Assembly (NCBI GenBank): GCA_016718315.1 | Contig: JADKDV010000004.1 | Coordinates: forward strand, 310,001 to 374,000 | Source: Candidatus Obscuribacter sp. | Lineage (GTDB): Bacteria; Cyanobacteriota; Vampirovibrionia; Obscuribacterales; Obscuribacteraceae | Reading direction: 5' to 3' | Length of the DNA stretch: 64,000 nt | In this document: piece after piece, positions 18,346-27,245 of the stretch | Layout: every line of letters starts with the position of its first letter | How positions within the stretch are numbered: position 1 is the first letter of the stretch | Made by a program: the position numbers and the translations under genes | The notes under the pieces: model-generated | The model's database searches: none | Seen by the model: the letters and a program-made list of their open reading frames with translations, nothing else | Told to the model about the DNA's origin: nothing

Positions 18346-19356
18346 TTAAAACGGGCTCGCGTCCATCTTAGCGGCTTCGGCCAGATCGCGTTTATAGAGG
18401 TCTTTGTGTCCCAATTGCTGATGCAGTTTTGCTCTATCTCTATAAGTTTTGGCAGTTGGTTCTAAGACTATGCAGGTATCAAAATCCTTGATTGCACCGG
18501 GCACATCTTTGCTTTTGATCTTGAGTAGGGCACGGGATCTAAAGGCTTCTCCGTCTTTTGGATTGCGCTTAATTTGCTGGCTCAGTTCTTCGATTGCTTC
18601 GCCAAATTTGTTTTGCATCTCCAGGCAGTGCGCAATGCGAAAGACATTCCAGTCTGTGTGATTGAGCTGCCAGGCTTTGCGGTAGGCATCAACGGCCTGA
18701 CTATATCGGCCCAGGTTTTCGAGGACGCTGCCTTTGATACGATGCAGTTCTGGTACCCAGGAGTAGTGTTTAATGGCCAGTTCAATCGTTTGCAGTGCTT
18801 CTTCGTTGCGATTTAGATTGGCTAGGGCAGTGGCTTTGTATTCCAGTGCATGGTAGTCCGGTGATTTGCAATTTAGTGCTTTGTTGCTTAGAGCCAGGGC
18901 CTCTTTGTAGCGACCATCTTCATTGGCTATTCTGGCCATTAGAGTGTATGTTTCGCCAAATTCTGGATCGAGTGCTTCAGCCTTTTTGAGGCATTGCATT
19001 GCTTGATTGGCCTTGTCCTCATCAACGAGAACGGTCTTGTAAGTCTGTGCCAGAATGACGTAGTCAGCCGCCTGTACAAATTTTGACTGTATGAGCATCT
19101 GGCAGATGGCACGGGATTCGTGGATAAAGTCCTGGTGCTGTAATTCTGATGCAACTTTACGCATATGGTTGGCTGTGGCTGGATTTATTTTGCGGCTAGC
19201 TACGCGTGCTTTTACCACTTCGTTGGATGCTGTTTGAGCGGTGTAGTCTTGGTCTTGGCCATGGACTGGTAATACAGTCCATCCAAGAAGTACTATTGCG
19301 CATAGTGGGCTTGCGCATTTAAAAAAATTTGCGATGTTTTTGCGGCTGATGGTCAA
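18346..19356 (-). CDS. Secreted TPR-repeat protein (paralog 2 of 3)
   Basis: A 336-residue sister of the gene at 17248-18255, very similar through most of its length (NRNPKDGEAFRSRALLKIK, TAKTYRDRAKLHQQLGHKDL). It has a signal peptide (FFKCASPLCAIVLLGWTVL) and the same series of TPR motifs. The two genes are adjacent and same-strand, separated by about 90 bp, which points to tandem duplication. The start is TTG. The role is unknown, but the high similarity suggests duplicates under similar constraint. Confidence 0.75.
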   Translation of the reverse strand: MTISRKNIANFFKCASPLCAIVLLGWTVLPVHGQDQDYTAQTASNEVVKARVASRKINPATANHMRKVASELQHQDFIHESRAICQMLIQSKFVQAADYVILAQTYKTVLVDEDKANQAMQCLKKAEALDPEFGETYTLMARIANEDGRYKEALALSNKALNCKSPDYHALEYKATALANLNRNEEALQTIELAIKHYSWVPELHRIKGSVLENLGRYSQAVDAYRKAWQLNHTDWNVFRIAHCLEMQNKFGEAIEELSQQIKRNPKDGEAFRSRALLKIKSKDVPGAIKDFDTCIVLEPTAKTYRDRAKLHQQLGHKDLYKRDLAEAAKMDASPF

Positions 19357-19560
19357 TTTGGTAGTTCTCGGTCAAAGGACATCAGTTTAGCAATGATGAA
19401 CGGGCAATATGACCAGAGTGTAGTCTATACACCTGTTTTATTGAGCTCTAATCTGGAAAAGTGAAAATACCTGATGCAAGCACCACATATCCTCGCTTTT
19501 CCAGACCGAGTTAATCCGTGAATTTAGAGTCTGACCCTAATGACTTGGTCCAGACCCTGG

Positions 19561-19959
19561 TTACTTCGAATACTGCAACCAGCCAAGTGGTACGCAAGCT
19601 CCGAGCATGGCGCCCCAAGCTCCTACGTCGCCGCCGAAGTAGTAGGAGACGGAAGAGACAGCGACGAGAGCCATTCCGAACACGAATTTGAGGATGCGGT
19701 CGCCGCGTTTGTTTTGGTAACCCATCAGAGCGAATGCGCCCACAGCCCCGACCACGGTCAGCACTGTTGCCGAGCACAAGGCGGCAGTGAGGAAGGCGGA
19801 CACGCCGCTGGGAAGTGACGTGAAGGCAAAGGTGACGAGCGCCAGCAGGGAAACTGCAAGGATGGCGTAGAGGATGTTTGCCAGGCCCGGGACGGACCGG
19901 CGGTTGATGATGCAGAGCAGAGCGATGACGATAATGCAAGCAATCGAAAGTGCGATCAT
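19561..19959 (-). CDS. Small four-helix membrane protein
   Basis: A protein of about 132 residues made almost wholly of four hydrophobic segments (MIALSIACIIVIALLCII, ILYAILAVSLLALVTFAF, a third rich in Ala/Val/Thr, and VFGMALVAVSSVSYYFG). The start at 19959 puts the first helix at the N-terminus, as the codon bias also suggests. It lies 145 bp downstream of the CAX antiporter gene on the same strand and shares its G/C-ending codons, so they may be co-transcribed. The function is unknown. Confidence 0.55.
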   Translation of the reverse strand: MIALSIACIIVIALLCIINRRSVPGLANILYAILAVSLLALVTFAFTSLPSGVSAFLTAALCSATVLTVVGAVGAFALMGYQNKRGDRILKFVFGMALVAVSSVSYYFGGDVGAWGAMLGACVPLGWLQYSK

Positions 19960-20018
19960 GGCGTTTCCTGTTTTGTTATGCCTGAAAGTAGCGGCAGGTT
20001 GACATTGGTGGGTGAAAT

Positions 20019-20089
20019 CACAGCCAGGGTAAACTGGCTGTGCCGTTGCAAATTGCAACCGGCGCTTAAGGGGTTGCCAAAAGCGCCGG
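20019..20089 (-). other. Two hairpins between the antiporter and small membrane protein genes
   Basis: CACAGCCA/TGGCTGTG (20019-20042) and CCGGCGCTT/AAGCGCCGG (20059-20089) are perfect stems in the 145-bp gap. Neither has a T tract on the minus strand, so they are more likely processing or stability elements within an operon mRNA than terminators. Confidence 0.5.
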
Positions 20090-20103
20090 CCATTCACGCT
20101 AGG

Positions 20104-21165
20104 TCAGATGAAGTAGAAGGCGACGCCGACGATGGCGTAGAGACCGAGCAGCATGGCGCCTTCCAGCCAGTTGGACTTGCCGTCCTGGACGATGCGAGTG
20201 ACCACCATCACCGAGGCAAACACCGCGATGATTTCAGCCTGCGAAAAGACCAGGTCCATCGGCTTGCCCAGGATGAATCCGACAATCACCACGACAGGCG
20301 CGACGAACATCGCAATCTGCGTGCTGGAGCCGAGCACCAGGCTGACCGACAGGTCCATCTTGTTCTTGCGAGCCATCAGCACGGCGGTGCTGTTTTCGGC
20401 GGCGTTACCGACGATGGCAAGCAAGATGACACCGACAAAGACCGGCGTCATGCCCATGGTGTGGGCGGCGTGTTCGACGCTCGAGACCAGCTTTTCGGCC
20501 AGGAACACGATCGTCAGGGTGACGCCGAGCAGCACCATGATGGACTTCTTCAGGCTCCAGCTGGCAGCCGGCTGATGCGTGTCTTCGGGGATGTCGGCGA
20601 CTGGCGCAAGCAGGTGCTTGTGTGTCTTGAGGCTGAAGAACAGCCCGGCGAAGTAGAGCATCATCAGCACGATCGAGATGGCCAGCGCCATTTTGCTGTC
20701 GAGCAGCTGGCTGTCCGGCGTGCCGACGTGGTGCAGCGCAGCAGGCAGAAGCAGGGCAAAGGCAGCGATGGTGAGCAGCGTGACGCTGGTGCCAGTGCCG
20801 CCTTCGTTGAACTTCTGCTCTTTGTACTTGGTACCGCCGGCCAGGAGGCTGGCGCCAAACACGAGCAGGAGGTTGGCGATGATCGACCCGGTGATGGACG
20901 CTTTGACGACCTCGATGAGACCGGCATTGAGCGCCATCAAGGCGATGATCAGTTCGCAGGCATTGCCAAACGTGGCGCTGACCAGACCACCGACGGTGGG
21001 TCCGGTGTGATGCGCGACGTGCTCGCTTGCCTCGCCCATGATCTTGGCCAGCGGCACGATCGCCAGGCAGGCGACGAGCATGACCACGATGGGCGACATC
21101 TCCATGTAGGAGGCGACGAAGGTCAGCGGTACCGCGAGCAGAAGACAGTTGAACAGTTTTTGCAT
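20104..21165 (-). CDS. CAX-type cation/H+ antiporter
   Basis: A 353-residue membrane protein with about 11 hydrophobic segments. It carries both conserved repeats of calcium/proton exchangers: GNACELIIALMAL (c-1) and GNAAENSTAVLMARKNKMDL (c-2), separated by a hydrophilic acidic loop. It should export Ca2+ (or Mn2+) in exchange for protons. The start at 21165 is favoured by AGGAA seven bases upstream, and it places the first membrane helix at the N-terminus. Codons are strongly G/C-ending compared with the flanking TPR genes. It sits between TPR paralogs 2 and 3. The ion preference is not visible in the sequence. Confidence 0.87.
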   Translation of the reverse strand: MQKLFNCLLLAVPLTFVASYMEMSPIVVMLVACLAIVPLAKIMGEASEHVAHHTGPTVGGLVSATFGNACELIIALMALNAGLIEVVKASITGSIIANLLLVFGASLLAGGTKYKEQKFNEGGTGTSVTLLTIAAFALLLPAALHHVGTPDSQLLDSKMALAISIVLMMLYFAGLFFSLKTHKHLLAPVADIPEDTHQPAASWSLKKSIMVLLGVTLTIVFLAEKLVSSVEHAAHTMGMTPVFVGVILLAIVGNAAENSTAVLMARKNKMDLSVSLVLGSSTQIAMFVAPVVVIVGFILGKPMDLVFSQAEIIAVFASVMVVTRIVQDGKSNWLEGAMLLGLYAIVGVAFYFI

Positions 21166-21571
21166 GTCAGATTCCTGATAGGTGTTGACGAATGGAGCTA
21201 ACGACCGAGTAAGGCTCATAAGCTCCGGGGATTCCCACAATGGCGCGCCGCATTCCATCCTGATGAGGAGAGATAGTGAGGCTCGGGTGGCGCGTATTGT
21301 TTGCTGGGAGGTAAGGTCTCTTTTGGTTTGAGTTAGAATGGAATACTCAGACCGTAGCTAAATAACGCGCCCTAATAGAAGCTATAAAACTGGGAGCTAT
21401 AAGTATATTTACGTATTTAAAACTCATGATTTAAGCTAGCCCAGCTGGCCTAGCTAGCGCAGACTCTGGAAGACACCAGTCATAGCTAGCGTAGTCCCAT
21501 GGATGCAGCGTTATCTGGGTTGTGGTGATAGGCTGGCACAGGCTCTAGCCTAGTTGCCGTCTCATCCGCCC
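21166..21571. other. Intergenic stretch with AGCTAGC motifs
   Basis: About 400 bases upstream of the antiporter gene. An AT-rich portion (near 21350-21420) could hold the promoter. Several AGCTAGC copies lie between 21434 and 21500. At the left end of the TPR gene, GCCCTT/AAGGGC around 21556-21572 forms a small hairpin overlapping its stop codon. Confidence 0.4.
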
Positions 21572-22594
21572 TTAAAAAGGGCTTACGTCCAATTTTTGTG
21601 CCTCGGCAAGATCGCGTTTGTAGAGATCTTTGTGTCCGGCCTGCAAATGTAACTGAGCGCGCTCTTTGAAGGTTTTTGCAGTTGGCTCAAGGGCGATACA
21701 GCTGTCGTAGTCTTTAATTGCTCCGGCAATATCTTTGACTTTAATTTTGAGCATCGCTCTGGTGCGGAAGGCTTCTCCATCCCTGGGATTTGTGGCAATT
21801 AGTTTGCTCAACTCGTTTATAGCTTCGTCGTATTTTTGCAGATATTCGAGACAGCGCACTAGTCTAAATACCGCCCAGTCAATGGTGTACAGTTTAAGGC
21901 TGGCGCGATAGTTTGCCGCTGCCTCGTTATAGCGTTTCTGGTTTTCCAGGATGCCACCCTTGATGCGATAAAAGCTCGGTTCGGTGGGTTTTTGCTTGAT
22001 TGCTGCGTCTAGCCATTGCAATGCTTCCTGGGGGCGATTTAAATTTTCTAGTACCTCGGCTTTTAGTACCAGCAAGTCAGAATTGGCATTGGGGCAGGCG
22101 AGGGCTTTATCGACCAATTTTAATGCTTCAGCAGAACGTGCTTCCTGGATGGCCAATTTGGCTTTGATGTAATACGCTCCAGAGCATTTGGGGTCAATAG
22201 AGAGTGCCTTGTCCAGATAACGGTTGACTGGTTTTTCTTTCTCTTCATCACCAATTACGCTCAAATACGTGGATGCCAGAACTACATAGTTTTCGGCGGT
22301 GGCAAACTTGCTTTTGCAGAGTAGCTGGCAGATCTCGCGTGCTTCAAAGATATAGTTATCTCGATTTAGCTCGGCAGCAATCAAGTGCAGCTCAGCGGCA
22401 TTTTGTGGATTTAGCCTGCGCGCTGTGAGGCGAGCCTGGATCATGGCATTTCTAGCAGTCTGATCGGTGTATTTTGTGACTGCTGATACTGTCTGTGGTA
22501 TTAATAGTTGGTGCGACACTATGATCAGCAGCGATGCGCTGCTTTTTGCCAGGTTTGCAAATACGGAGTGTTTAGTTGGCAACATTGCATCCAT
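21572..22594 (-). CDS. Secreted TPR-repeat protein (paralog 3 of 3)
   Basis: A 340-residue member of the same family as the genes at 17248 and 18346 but more divergent. It has a signal peptide (SASLLIIVSHQLLIPQTVSA), the YTDQTARNAMIQARLTAR block matching the paralogs, TPR motifs (YYIKAKLAIQEARSAEAL, KGGILENQKRYNEAAANYRAS) and the same SPF end. It is separated from paralog 2 by the antiporter and small membrane genes, so a transporter unit was inserted or the family expanded around it. The function is unknown. Confidence 0.72.
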   Translation of the reverse strand: MDAMLPTKHSVFANLAKSSASLLIIVSHQLLIPQTVSAVTKYTDQTARNAMIQARLTARRLNPQNAAELHLIAAELNRDNYIFEAREICQLLCKSKFATAENYVVLASTYLSVIGDEEKEKPVNRYLDKALSIDPKCSGAYYIKAKLAIQEARSAEALKLVDKALACPNANSDLLVLKAEVLENLNRPQEALQWLDAAIKQKPTEPSFYRIKGGILENQKRYNEAAANYRASLKLYTIDWAVFRLVRCLEYLQKYDEAINELSKLIATNPRDGEAFRTRAMLKIKVKDIAGAIKDYDSCIALEPTAKTFKERAQLHLQAGHKDLYKRDLAEAQKLDVSPF

Positions 22595-22745
22595 TTGTAA
22601 TGCCTCTGGTCATTATGCCCGCCGCAGCCAAAGATAACTCCAGTGGACTTTGCTAGATGGGACAAAGTATTAACGCATAGGCATTTGATTTTGGTCTTGA
22701 CGTCAAAACAGTGCGAAAATACAGACAGGAAGCAAAGGTGTAGGC

Positions 22746-23339
22746 ATGGCTGAAGATAACCGCAAAGACGAGGCCAATTACGGGCGCATGCTCTATGAAG
22801 AAATGGAGCGTAAATTGGCACAGCTTTTGAGTGCCGAAAACCGTCAGGCTGCACAAGAGACCATAGGCGGCGCGCTGCAAAAAGGCAAGGAAAGTGCGCA
22901 GTTTGCCTTTGACTTGATCTCTGAGCTAACCCGCGAGCTGAGCGGCATTGAGTCCTTTAATATCATTCCTAAGCCTCCTGCTGAGCTAGAGGTGGACATC
23001 AAGTCCAAAAAAGAAACCGAATTACCAATTAAACAAGTAATTGCGCCTCTAGTTGAGATGGATGCGGTGATTATTGGCAAACGGATTCACTTCCAATCTC
23101 TCATAGACACAGAGATTAAGGGACTCAGATGCAATATCAATGAGGGCTTTGCTATACGCATCAGCACCTTTTTGGGTAAGCAGACCATCCCCATCAAAGG
23201 CACCGCGATTTTGAAGCGTGATCAAAACAAGCAAATTGTGATGGAGACCAGCACCACATTGCCTGGCATACCTCTGCCTGTGAGTATTACCATTCCGCTC
23301 AAATTGCTATTAAGTGAGGCTAAAAAACGGCTGATTTAA
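22746..23339 (+). CDS. Unknown protein with helical head and beta-rich tail
   Basis: Not recognised. The 197-residue product starts with an acidic/basic helical region (about residues 1-70), followed by a beta-rich domain (VIAPLVEMDAVIIGKRIHF ... GIPLPVSITIPLKLLL). No signal peptide or membrane helix is present. The end of the protein resembles lipid- or polysaccharide-associated beta domains only in general pattern. It precedes the Rieske oxygenase gene by 80 bp on the same strand, so the two may be co-transcribed. Confidence 0.6.
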   Translation: MAEDNRKDEANYGRMLYEEMERKLAQLLSAENRQAAQETIGGALQKGKESAQFAFDLISELTRELSGIESFNIIPKPPAELEVDIKSKKETELPIKQVIAPLVEMDAVIIGKRIHFQSLIDTEIKGLRCNINEGFAIRISTFLGKQTIPIKGTAILKRDQNKQIVMETSTTLPGIPLPVSITIPLKLLLSEAKKRLI

Positions 23340-23419
23340 CTACTTGCAAAATGCCATCAATTTTGGTGTCATACTTGCTCTAATGGTGTTTTGGTTTTGG
23401 CTTAGTAAAAGTGTAGTGT

Positions 23420-24370
23420 TTGATGAACAAAGGCATGGATATCCCCGACGGCTGGTGGGCAATAGCCGAATCCAGTGAAGTAGGCACAAAGCCCCTTGGA
23501 ATTGAGCGTTTTGGTATCGATCTGGTACTCTGGCGTAAGGGCAAAGAATTAGTCGTGATGTCCGATACTTGTCCGCACCGCTCTGCCAAACTTAGTCTTG
23601 GCGAGATTAAGGGTGATAAAATCGCCTGTCCCTTTCATGGTTTTGAGTTTGATAGCTGCGGTAGCTGCACTTTTGTGCCAGAGACAAAGCAAAGCGCTGT
23701 CAATCTAAAGGCACCGACTTTTGTTGCCATCGAGCGTGGTGGCATGATCTTTGTCCGTCTGGGTGAGGCTGCTGAGCCCGCTCCTCCCTGGTTTGAAGAG
23801 TTGGAAGGCGGCTTTAGCTACCGTACTATGACAGATGTGTGGGACACCCATGTAACACGCTCAGTTGAGAATCAGCTGGATTACGCCCACTTGCCCTTTG
23901 TCCATCGTAATACTATTGGCGGTGGCACAGATCCGTCTCGTCCTGTCACTTTTGAGTTGACGGATCAGGGCATTAAGATGTTTACTGATGCTCACAAAGA
24001 CACCAAGACGTTCTTCCATCTCAAATTTAACAACATCTGGATGCTCAGTATTTTGCCCGGGCGGCTGTGCCAATTCCTTGCTTTTGTGCCTGTCAATGAT
24101 AAGCAGACCAAGCTCTATCTGAGGGCCTATCAAACCTTTTGCACCATACCGCTGCTCAGTGACCTGGTAAATCTTATAATGATGCAGCAAAATCGCTACA
24201 TCCTCAATCAAGACAAACATGTGGTGCTCAGCCAAAAGCCGCTGTGTGTGCTGGATGCCGACGATGAAAAGCTTTATCCTAGCGATAAAGGTATTGCTCA
24301 CTTTAGAGAGTACTGGCGCACTAGCCTGGAGGCGAAGGCGGCAGCTCATCGAGTTGCGTCGATTAGTTGA
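23420..24370 (+). CDS. Rieske-type non-heme iron oxygenase
   Basis: A 316-residue oxygenase that probably hydroxylates or demethylates an aromatic or terpenoid ring compound using O2 and an external reductase. The Rieske [2Fe-2S] ligands are visible as CPH (C51, H53) and CPFH (C70, H73). The catalytic mononuclear iron site is the D154-x2-H157-x4-H162 motif in LDYAHLPFVHRN, with a likely third ligand later. The length fits single-component alpha subunits such as vanillate demethylase or PaO/Tic55-type oxygenases. No ferredoxin reductase gene is nearby. The start is the first ATG pair near 23420. The substrate is unknown. Confidence 0.83.
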   Translation: MMNKGMDIPDGWWAIAESSEVGTKPLGIERFGIDLVLWRKGKELVVMSDTCPHRSAKLSLGEIKGDKIACPFHGFEFDSCGSCTFVPETKQSAVNLKAPTFVAIERGGMIFVRLGEAAEPAPPWFEELEGGFSYRTMTDVWDTHVTRSVENQLDYAHLPFVHRNTIGGGTDPSRPVTFELTDQGIKMFTDAHKDTKTFFHLKFNNIWMLSILPGRLCQFLAFVPVNDKQTKLYLRAYQTFCTIPLLSDLVNLIMMQQNRYILNQDKHVVLSQKPLCVLDADDEKLYPSDKGIAHFREYWRTSLEAKAAAHRVASIS

Positions 24371-24469
24371 GAGGCTGTACTTACGGTCTATAAGAGAGCA
24401 CTGATCTGATAAGTGCGTTAGAATCGCTATCATGTTTGCGGCGATATCTTTAGTTCATTTGGAGAGTTT

Positions 24470-25306
24470 GTGCTGCTTGATTCAAGACAATCTTTGTCTA
24501 AAATTCGTGGCTATAAGTCGCCCTGGCTTGCGATGTCTATTGCCTATACTGTTCTGTGTGCTTTTGGCGCTTGCCTGTATTGGGGCCTTCAGGAGTCAGC
24601 CGAAAATGAATTGACTTCTCGTCTGGATTTGTCTCCAGGTCCATTCATGTTCGAGTCTTCCCGAGATAGTGCCTATGTTTTGATCAAGCACTACCGACCA
24701 AAACTTTACTATAATTCACCGCGCCAGCACTTTGAGTTGGGTACGAGAGCCTCTTTGCCAGAAGCACTTGAGGCTGGTCCTCCCGGCTTTGATTTTGGTT
24801 TTACCAAAACGCTTGATGCCATTCCGCCTCGTGTATTCTGGCTTAAGACGCCAGAAATCTGTTCAATTATGGGTGAAAGACGAGTCGTTTACGCGGTTTT
24901 TTTTGCACCAAAGGGGCGGCGTTTAAATATCAATTTTAAGATTGATGATAGTGCACCACAGGAGGACTTTGAGGTCAGTCTGGTGATGCTCGGAGCACGA
25001 TTTTCTCCCTTTGGGTGGTATTCGTCTCGTGTTCAGTCCACCGGATACCTATGGGCTGATCATGTGCTGTCAAAAGGTGATCTGAGATTTAGTTGTAGTA
25101 AAGATCTTTCGGATTTTTGTGCATCTCCACTAGATTTACCCGTGCCTTTAACTGGCAATGGAGAGGGGCTCAAGCTTTCTCAAAATGTGATTTGTGGAGA
25201 GAGACTCAAATCAAATATGTTCTGTCTACCCAAGAACGAAGAAGAGCTGAAAGAGTTTTTGGCAGCGCGGCATATTGAATATAGTGAAGGTCAGCCTGCA
25301 CGTTAG
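24470..25306 (+). CDS. Membrane-anchored protein of unknown family (paralog 1 of 3)
   Basis: A 278-residue protein with one N-terminal hydrophobic helix (about residues 18-40) and an extracytoplasmic domain. It belongs with the genes at 26258 and 27216. The shared features are an IRGYKSPWLA/VRGYRSPLLA start, AYVLIK/VYLLVK strand, FWLKTPE/FWMTKSE block, SPLDLPVPL motif and a GERLKSNMFCLP...EEELKEF end. The start is GTG after GGAGAG. No known family fits. Sequence divergence from the other two suggests it is the older copy. Confidence 0.68.
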   Translation: MLLDSRQSLSKIRGYKSPWLAMSIAYTVLCAFGACLYWGLQESAENELTSRLDLSPGPFMFESSRDSAYVLIKHYRPKLYYNSPRQHFELGTRASLPEALEAGPPGFDFGFTKTLDAIPPRVFWLKTPEICSIMGERRVVYAVFFAPKGRRLNINFKIDDSAPQEDFEVSLVMLGARFSPFGWYSSRVQSTGYLWADHVLSKGDLRFSCSKDLSDFCASPLDLPVPLTGNGEGLKLSQNVICGERLKSNMFCLPKNEEELKEFLAARHIEYSEGQPAR

Positions 25307-25408
25307 CTGGACTAATCCGCTAAAAATAGCAATTGAAGGTTAATTGATTTTGGCCGGCTTTTATTTATTTTGATGGCAGAGGATAATGACGCGATTATCT
25401 CGGTGGTA

Positions 25409-26110
25409 ATGGCTATGCAATCCAAAAGTGCTCTTTTTACAACTATTACTTGTTGTTTTGTCGCTGTGGCGAGCAGCGCTTGCGGGAGCGATGTTGCGTC
25501 AGGTGGTGCGGACGGCGGACAGCGTAGTCTCTCCAATCCAAACTGTGTCTATCGTAAGGCAGATGATCCAGAGCTTGCAAGGCTAGCAGTCAAAGCGCGA
25601 GCAGAGTGGCCGCGCTTTTGTAAGGCTTTTGCATCAAGAGTAAAAGATAAACAAGTAAGTTTTGTAGTCAAAGGTGCATTCACCGAAGGCGAGGATACTG
25701 AACACTTTTGGTTGGATGTGACTGGTATTGACGGCAAAACTATTAAGGGCACACATAACGAAGATGGCGAGACTATTAAGTCAGTACATCATGGTGATGC
25801 TGCCTCATTGCCTGTGGACCAAATTGAAGACTGGCTGTATGACGATGGAGAGCATGCTGCAGGGGGCTACACTTTAGCGTATTTTGCGCCAAGTGTATTT
25901 GAGCCGCTGAATGGCATTGATACTAAGAGTCCAGAAGAAGGCTTAAAAGCTAAGCAGTTACTTTCTAATCACTGGCAAGAGATTCAGGAAAAAGCTGGAG
26001 CTGCGGATAAACCAGAGCTGACCGATGCAGATAAGCAAACTTATTCCTTCTTTTGTAAGTTATTGCGTCTGGTCACAGGTAATTTGGGCAGGCGCCCTCA
26101 GCTAATGTGA
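25409..26110 (+). CDS. Probable lipoprotein with DUF2314 domain
   Basis: A protein of about 233 residues with a signal sequence (LFTTITCCFVAVASSAC), where the last cysteine may be a lipid-attachment site. Residues about 75-155 match the DUF2314 pattern: a VKGAFTEGEDTEHFWLDV strand, IKGTHNEDG and a VDQIEDWLY end. The function of DUF2314 (YegJ-type) is unknown. The ATG at 25409 is chosen so that the signal helix starts near the N-terminus, after GGTGG. It sits between two members of the anchored-protein family, on the same strand. Confidence 0.62.
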   Translation: MAMQSKSALFTTITCCFVAVASSACGSDVASGGADGGQRSLSNPNCVYRKADDPELARLAVKARAEWPRFCKAFASRVKDKQVSFVVKGAFTEGEDTEHFWLDVTGIDGKTIKGTHNEDGETIKSVHHGDAASLPVDQIEDWLYDDGEHAAGGYTLAYFAPSVFEPLNGIDTKSPEEGLKAKQLLSNHWQEIQEKAGAADKPELTDADKQTYSFFCKLLRLVTGNLGRRPQLM

Positions 26111-26232
26111 TGGCTGATATGACTGGTTTGCCCTTAACGGCGGTCAAGTCAATAATGCTTCTTGAAGCTATAGATAGACAGAAGCCTTAGATTTGATTCT
26201 TTAGTAATATGGAATGGTACGGAGTCAGTTAA

Positions 26233-26287
26233 TGCTGACCAGTCCATTTGGAGTTTGATGTTAGTCGCATCCAAAGAATCGATTGCG
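26233..26287 (+). repeat. 55-bp direct repeat, copy 1
   Basis: These 55 bases are identical to 27191-27245. They cover the ribosome site (TTGGAG), the ATG and about ten codons of two neighbouring paralogs. The flanking 50 bp upstream is also similar (TAGTAATATGGAATGGTA against TAGTATGATGGATTGGTA), so the leader was duplicated with the gene. Confidence 0.9.
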
Positions 26288-27121
26288 CGAGTGCGCGGCT
26301 ACAGGTCGCCGCTATTGGCTGCTGCCATAGTACTTTCGGTAGTTTATGCCTTGGGGTCCGGTATATTTTCGATGTGGGTGTTGCAAGGCGAATTCCGGTT
26401 GGCAGTGCCGACGGTGCTTAAGCCTGGGCACAATATTTTTGAGTCAGATGCAGACACAGTGTATTTGCTGGTAAAAACAGCTGAACGTCCGGATTCCGCA
26501 GTTCGTGATGTGCCGACAGCGCTAGGTGGGCTACTTAAAACTACTTATCACGAGTTTGACAATAAAGTGCGGGACTTTGAAGTTAGGTGCGAAGGTGTGA
26601 GAAATTCGCATGCTCCTAGATTGTTTTGGATGACAAAATCCGAGCGGATAAGTGGTGTGCGTTACGACAATAGAATATTTGCTGCATTCTATATGACAAA
26701 AGGCCAGCTCATGTCGATTGACGTTAAATGGCTCCCAGATGGTATGCATAAAAAGCAGCAACTGGAGGTCGTCAGGCTTGGGATGCGGATGCCGGAGTCT
26801 TTTCCTTATTACAATTGTGCTGCTATTAAGGCAGGGAAATTCCTCTGGCCTGGACACCTGCTCTTGCCTGATGATTTGGCCGTAAGTTCTAATGATTCAA
26901 TTAATCCTTATTCACCACTGGATTTGCCATTGCCGCTTATTGGAGATGGCACTCAATTAGAACTTAAAACAAGACTGTTTGCGGGTGAGCAGATTAAGTC
27001 AAGTATGCTTGTGTTGCCCGGTAGCGAAGAAGAATTGAAAGAGTTTTGGCAAAGAGAAATTTGGAAGTTAGTGAGGCGCAGAAGTCGCCTGAGCGTCATA
27101 AATAGCACAATTGTGCCGTAA
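26258..27121 (+). CDS. Membrane-anchored protein of unknown family (paralog 2 of 3)
   Basis: A 287-residue member of the family described at 24470. It has a transmembrane helix near residues 18-40 (LLAAAIVLSVVYALGSGIF) and the conserved VYLLVK, FWMTKSE, YSPLDLPLPLIGDG and SSMLVLPGSEEELKEF blocks. The first ten codons and the ribosome site are identical to those of the next gene, while the rest has diverged. This pattern suggests either recent gene conversion or selection on the leader and N-terminus. The function is unknown. Confidence 0.68.
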   Translation: MLVASKESIARVRGYRSPLLAAAIVLSVVYALGSGIFSMWVLQGEFRLAVPTVLKPGHNIFESDADTVYLLVKTAERPDSAVRDVPTALGGLLKTTYHEFDNKVRDFEVRCEGVRNSHAPRLFWMTKSERISGVRYDNRIFAAFYMTKGQLMSIDVKWLPDGMHKKQQLEVVRLGMRMPESFPYYNCAAIKAGKFLWPGHLLLPDDLAVSSNDSINPYSPLDLPLPLIGDGTQLELKTRLFAGEQIKSSMLVLPGSEEELKEFWQREIWKLVRRRSRLSVINSTIVP

Positions 27122-27190
27122 CAAGCTAAGTGTGTAGGTAAGCCTCAGGATTGGTTTTTTAGTATGATGGATTGGTATAGAGACTATTAT

Positions 27191-27245
27191 TGCTGACCAG
27201 TCCATTTGGAGTTTGATGTTAGTCGCATCCAAAGAATCGATTGCG
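27191..27245 (+). repeat. 55-bp direct repeat, copy 2
   Basis: Identical to 26233-26287, offset by 958 bp, spanning the leader and start of paralog 3. Confidence 0.9.

Noticed and set aside
19978..21201. A 407-codon rightward frame opposite the CAX antiporter
   Set aside because: Its His/Asp/Gln-rich composition is the shadow of hydrophobic codons in the antiporter gene.
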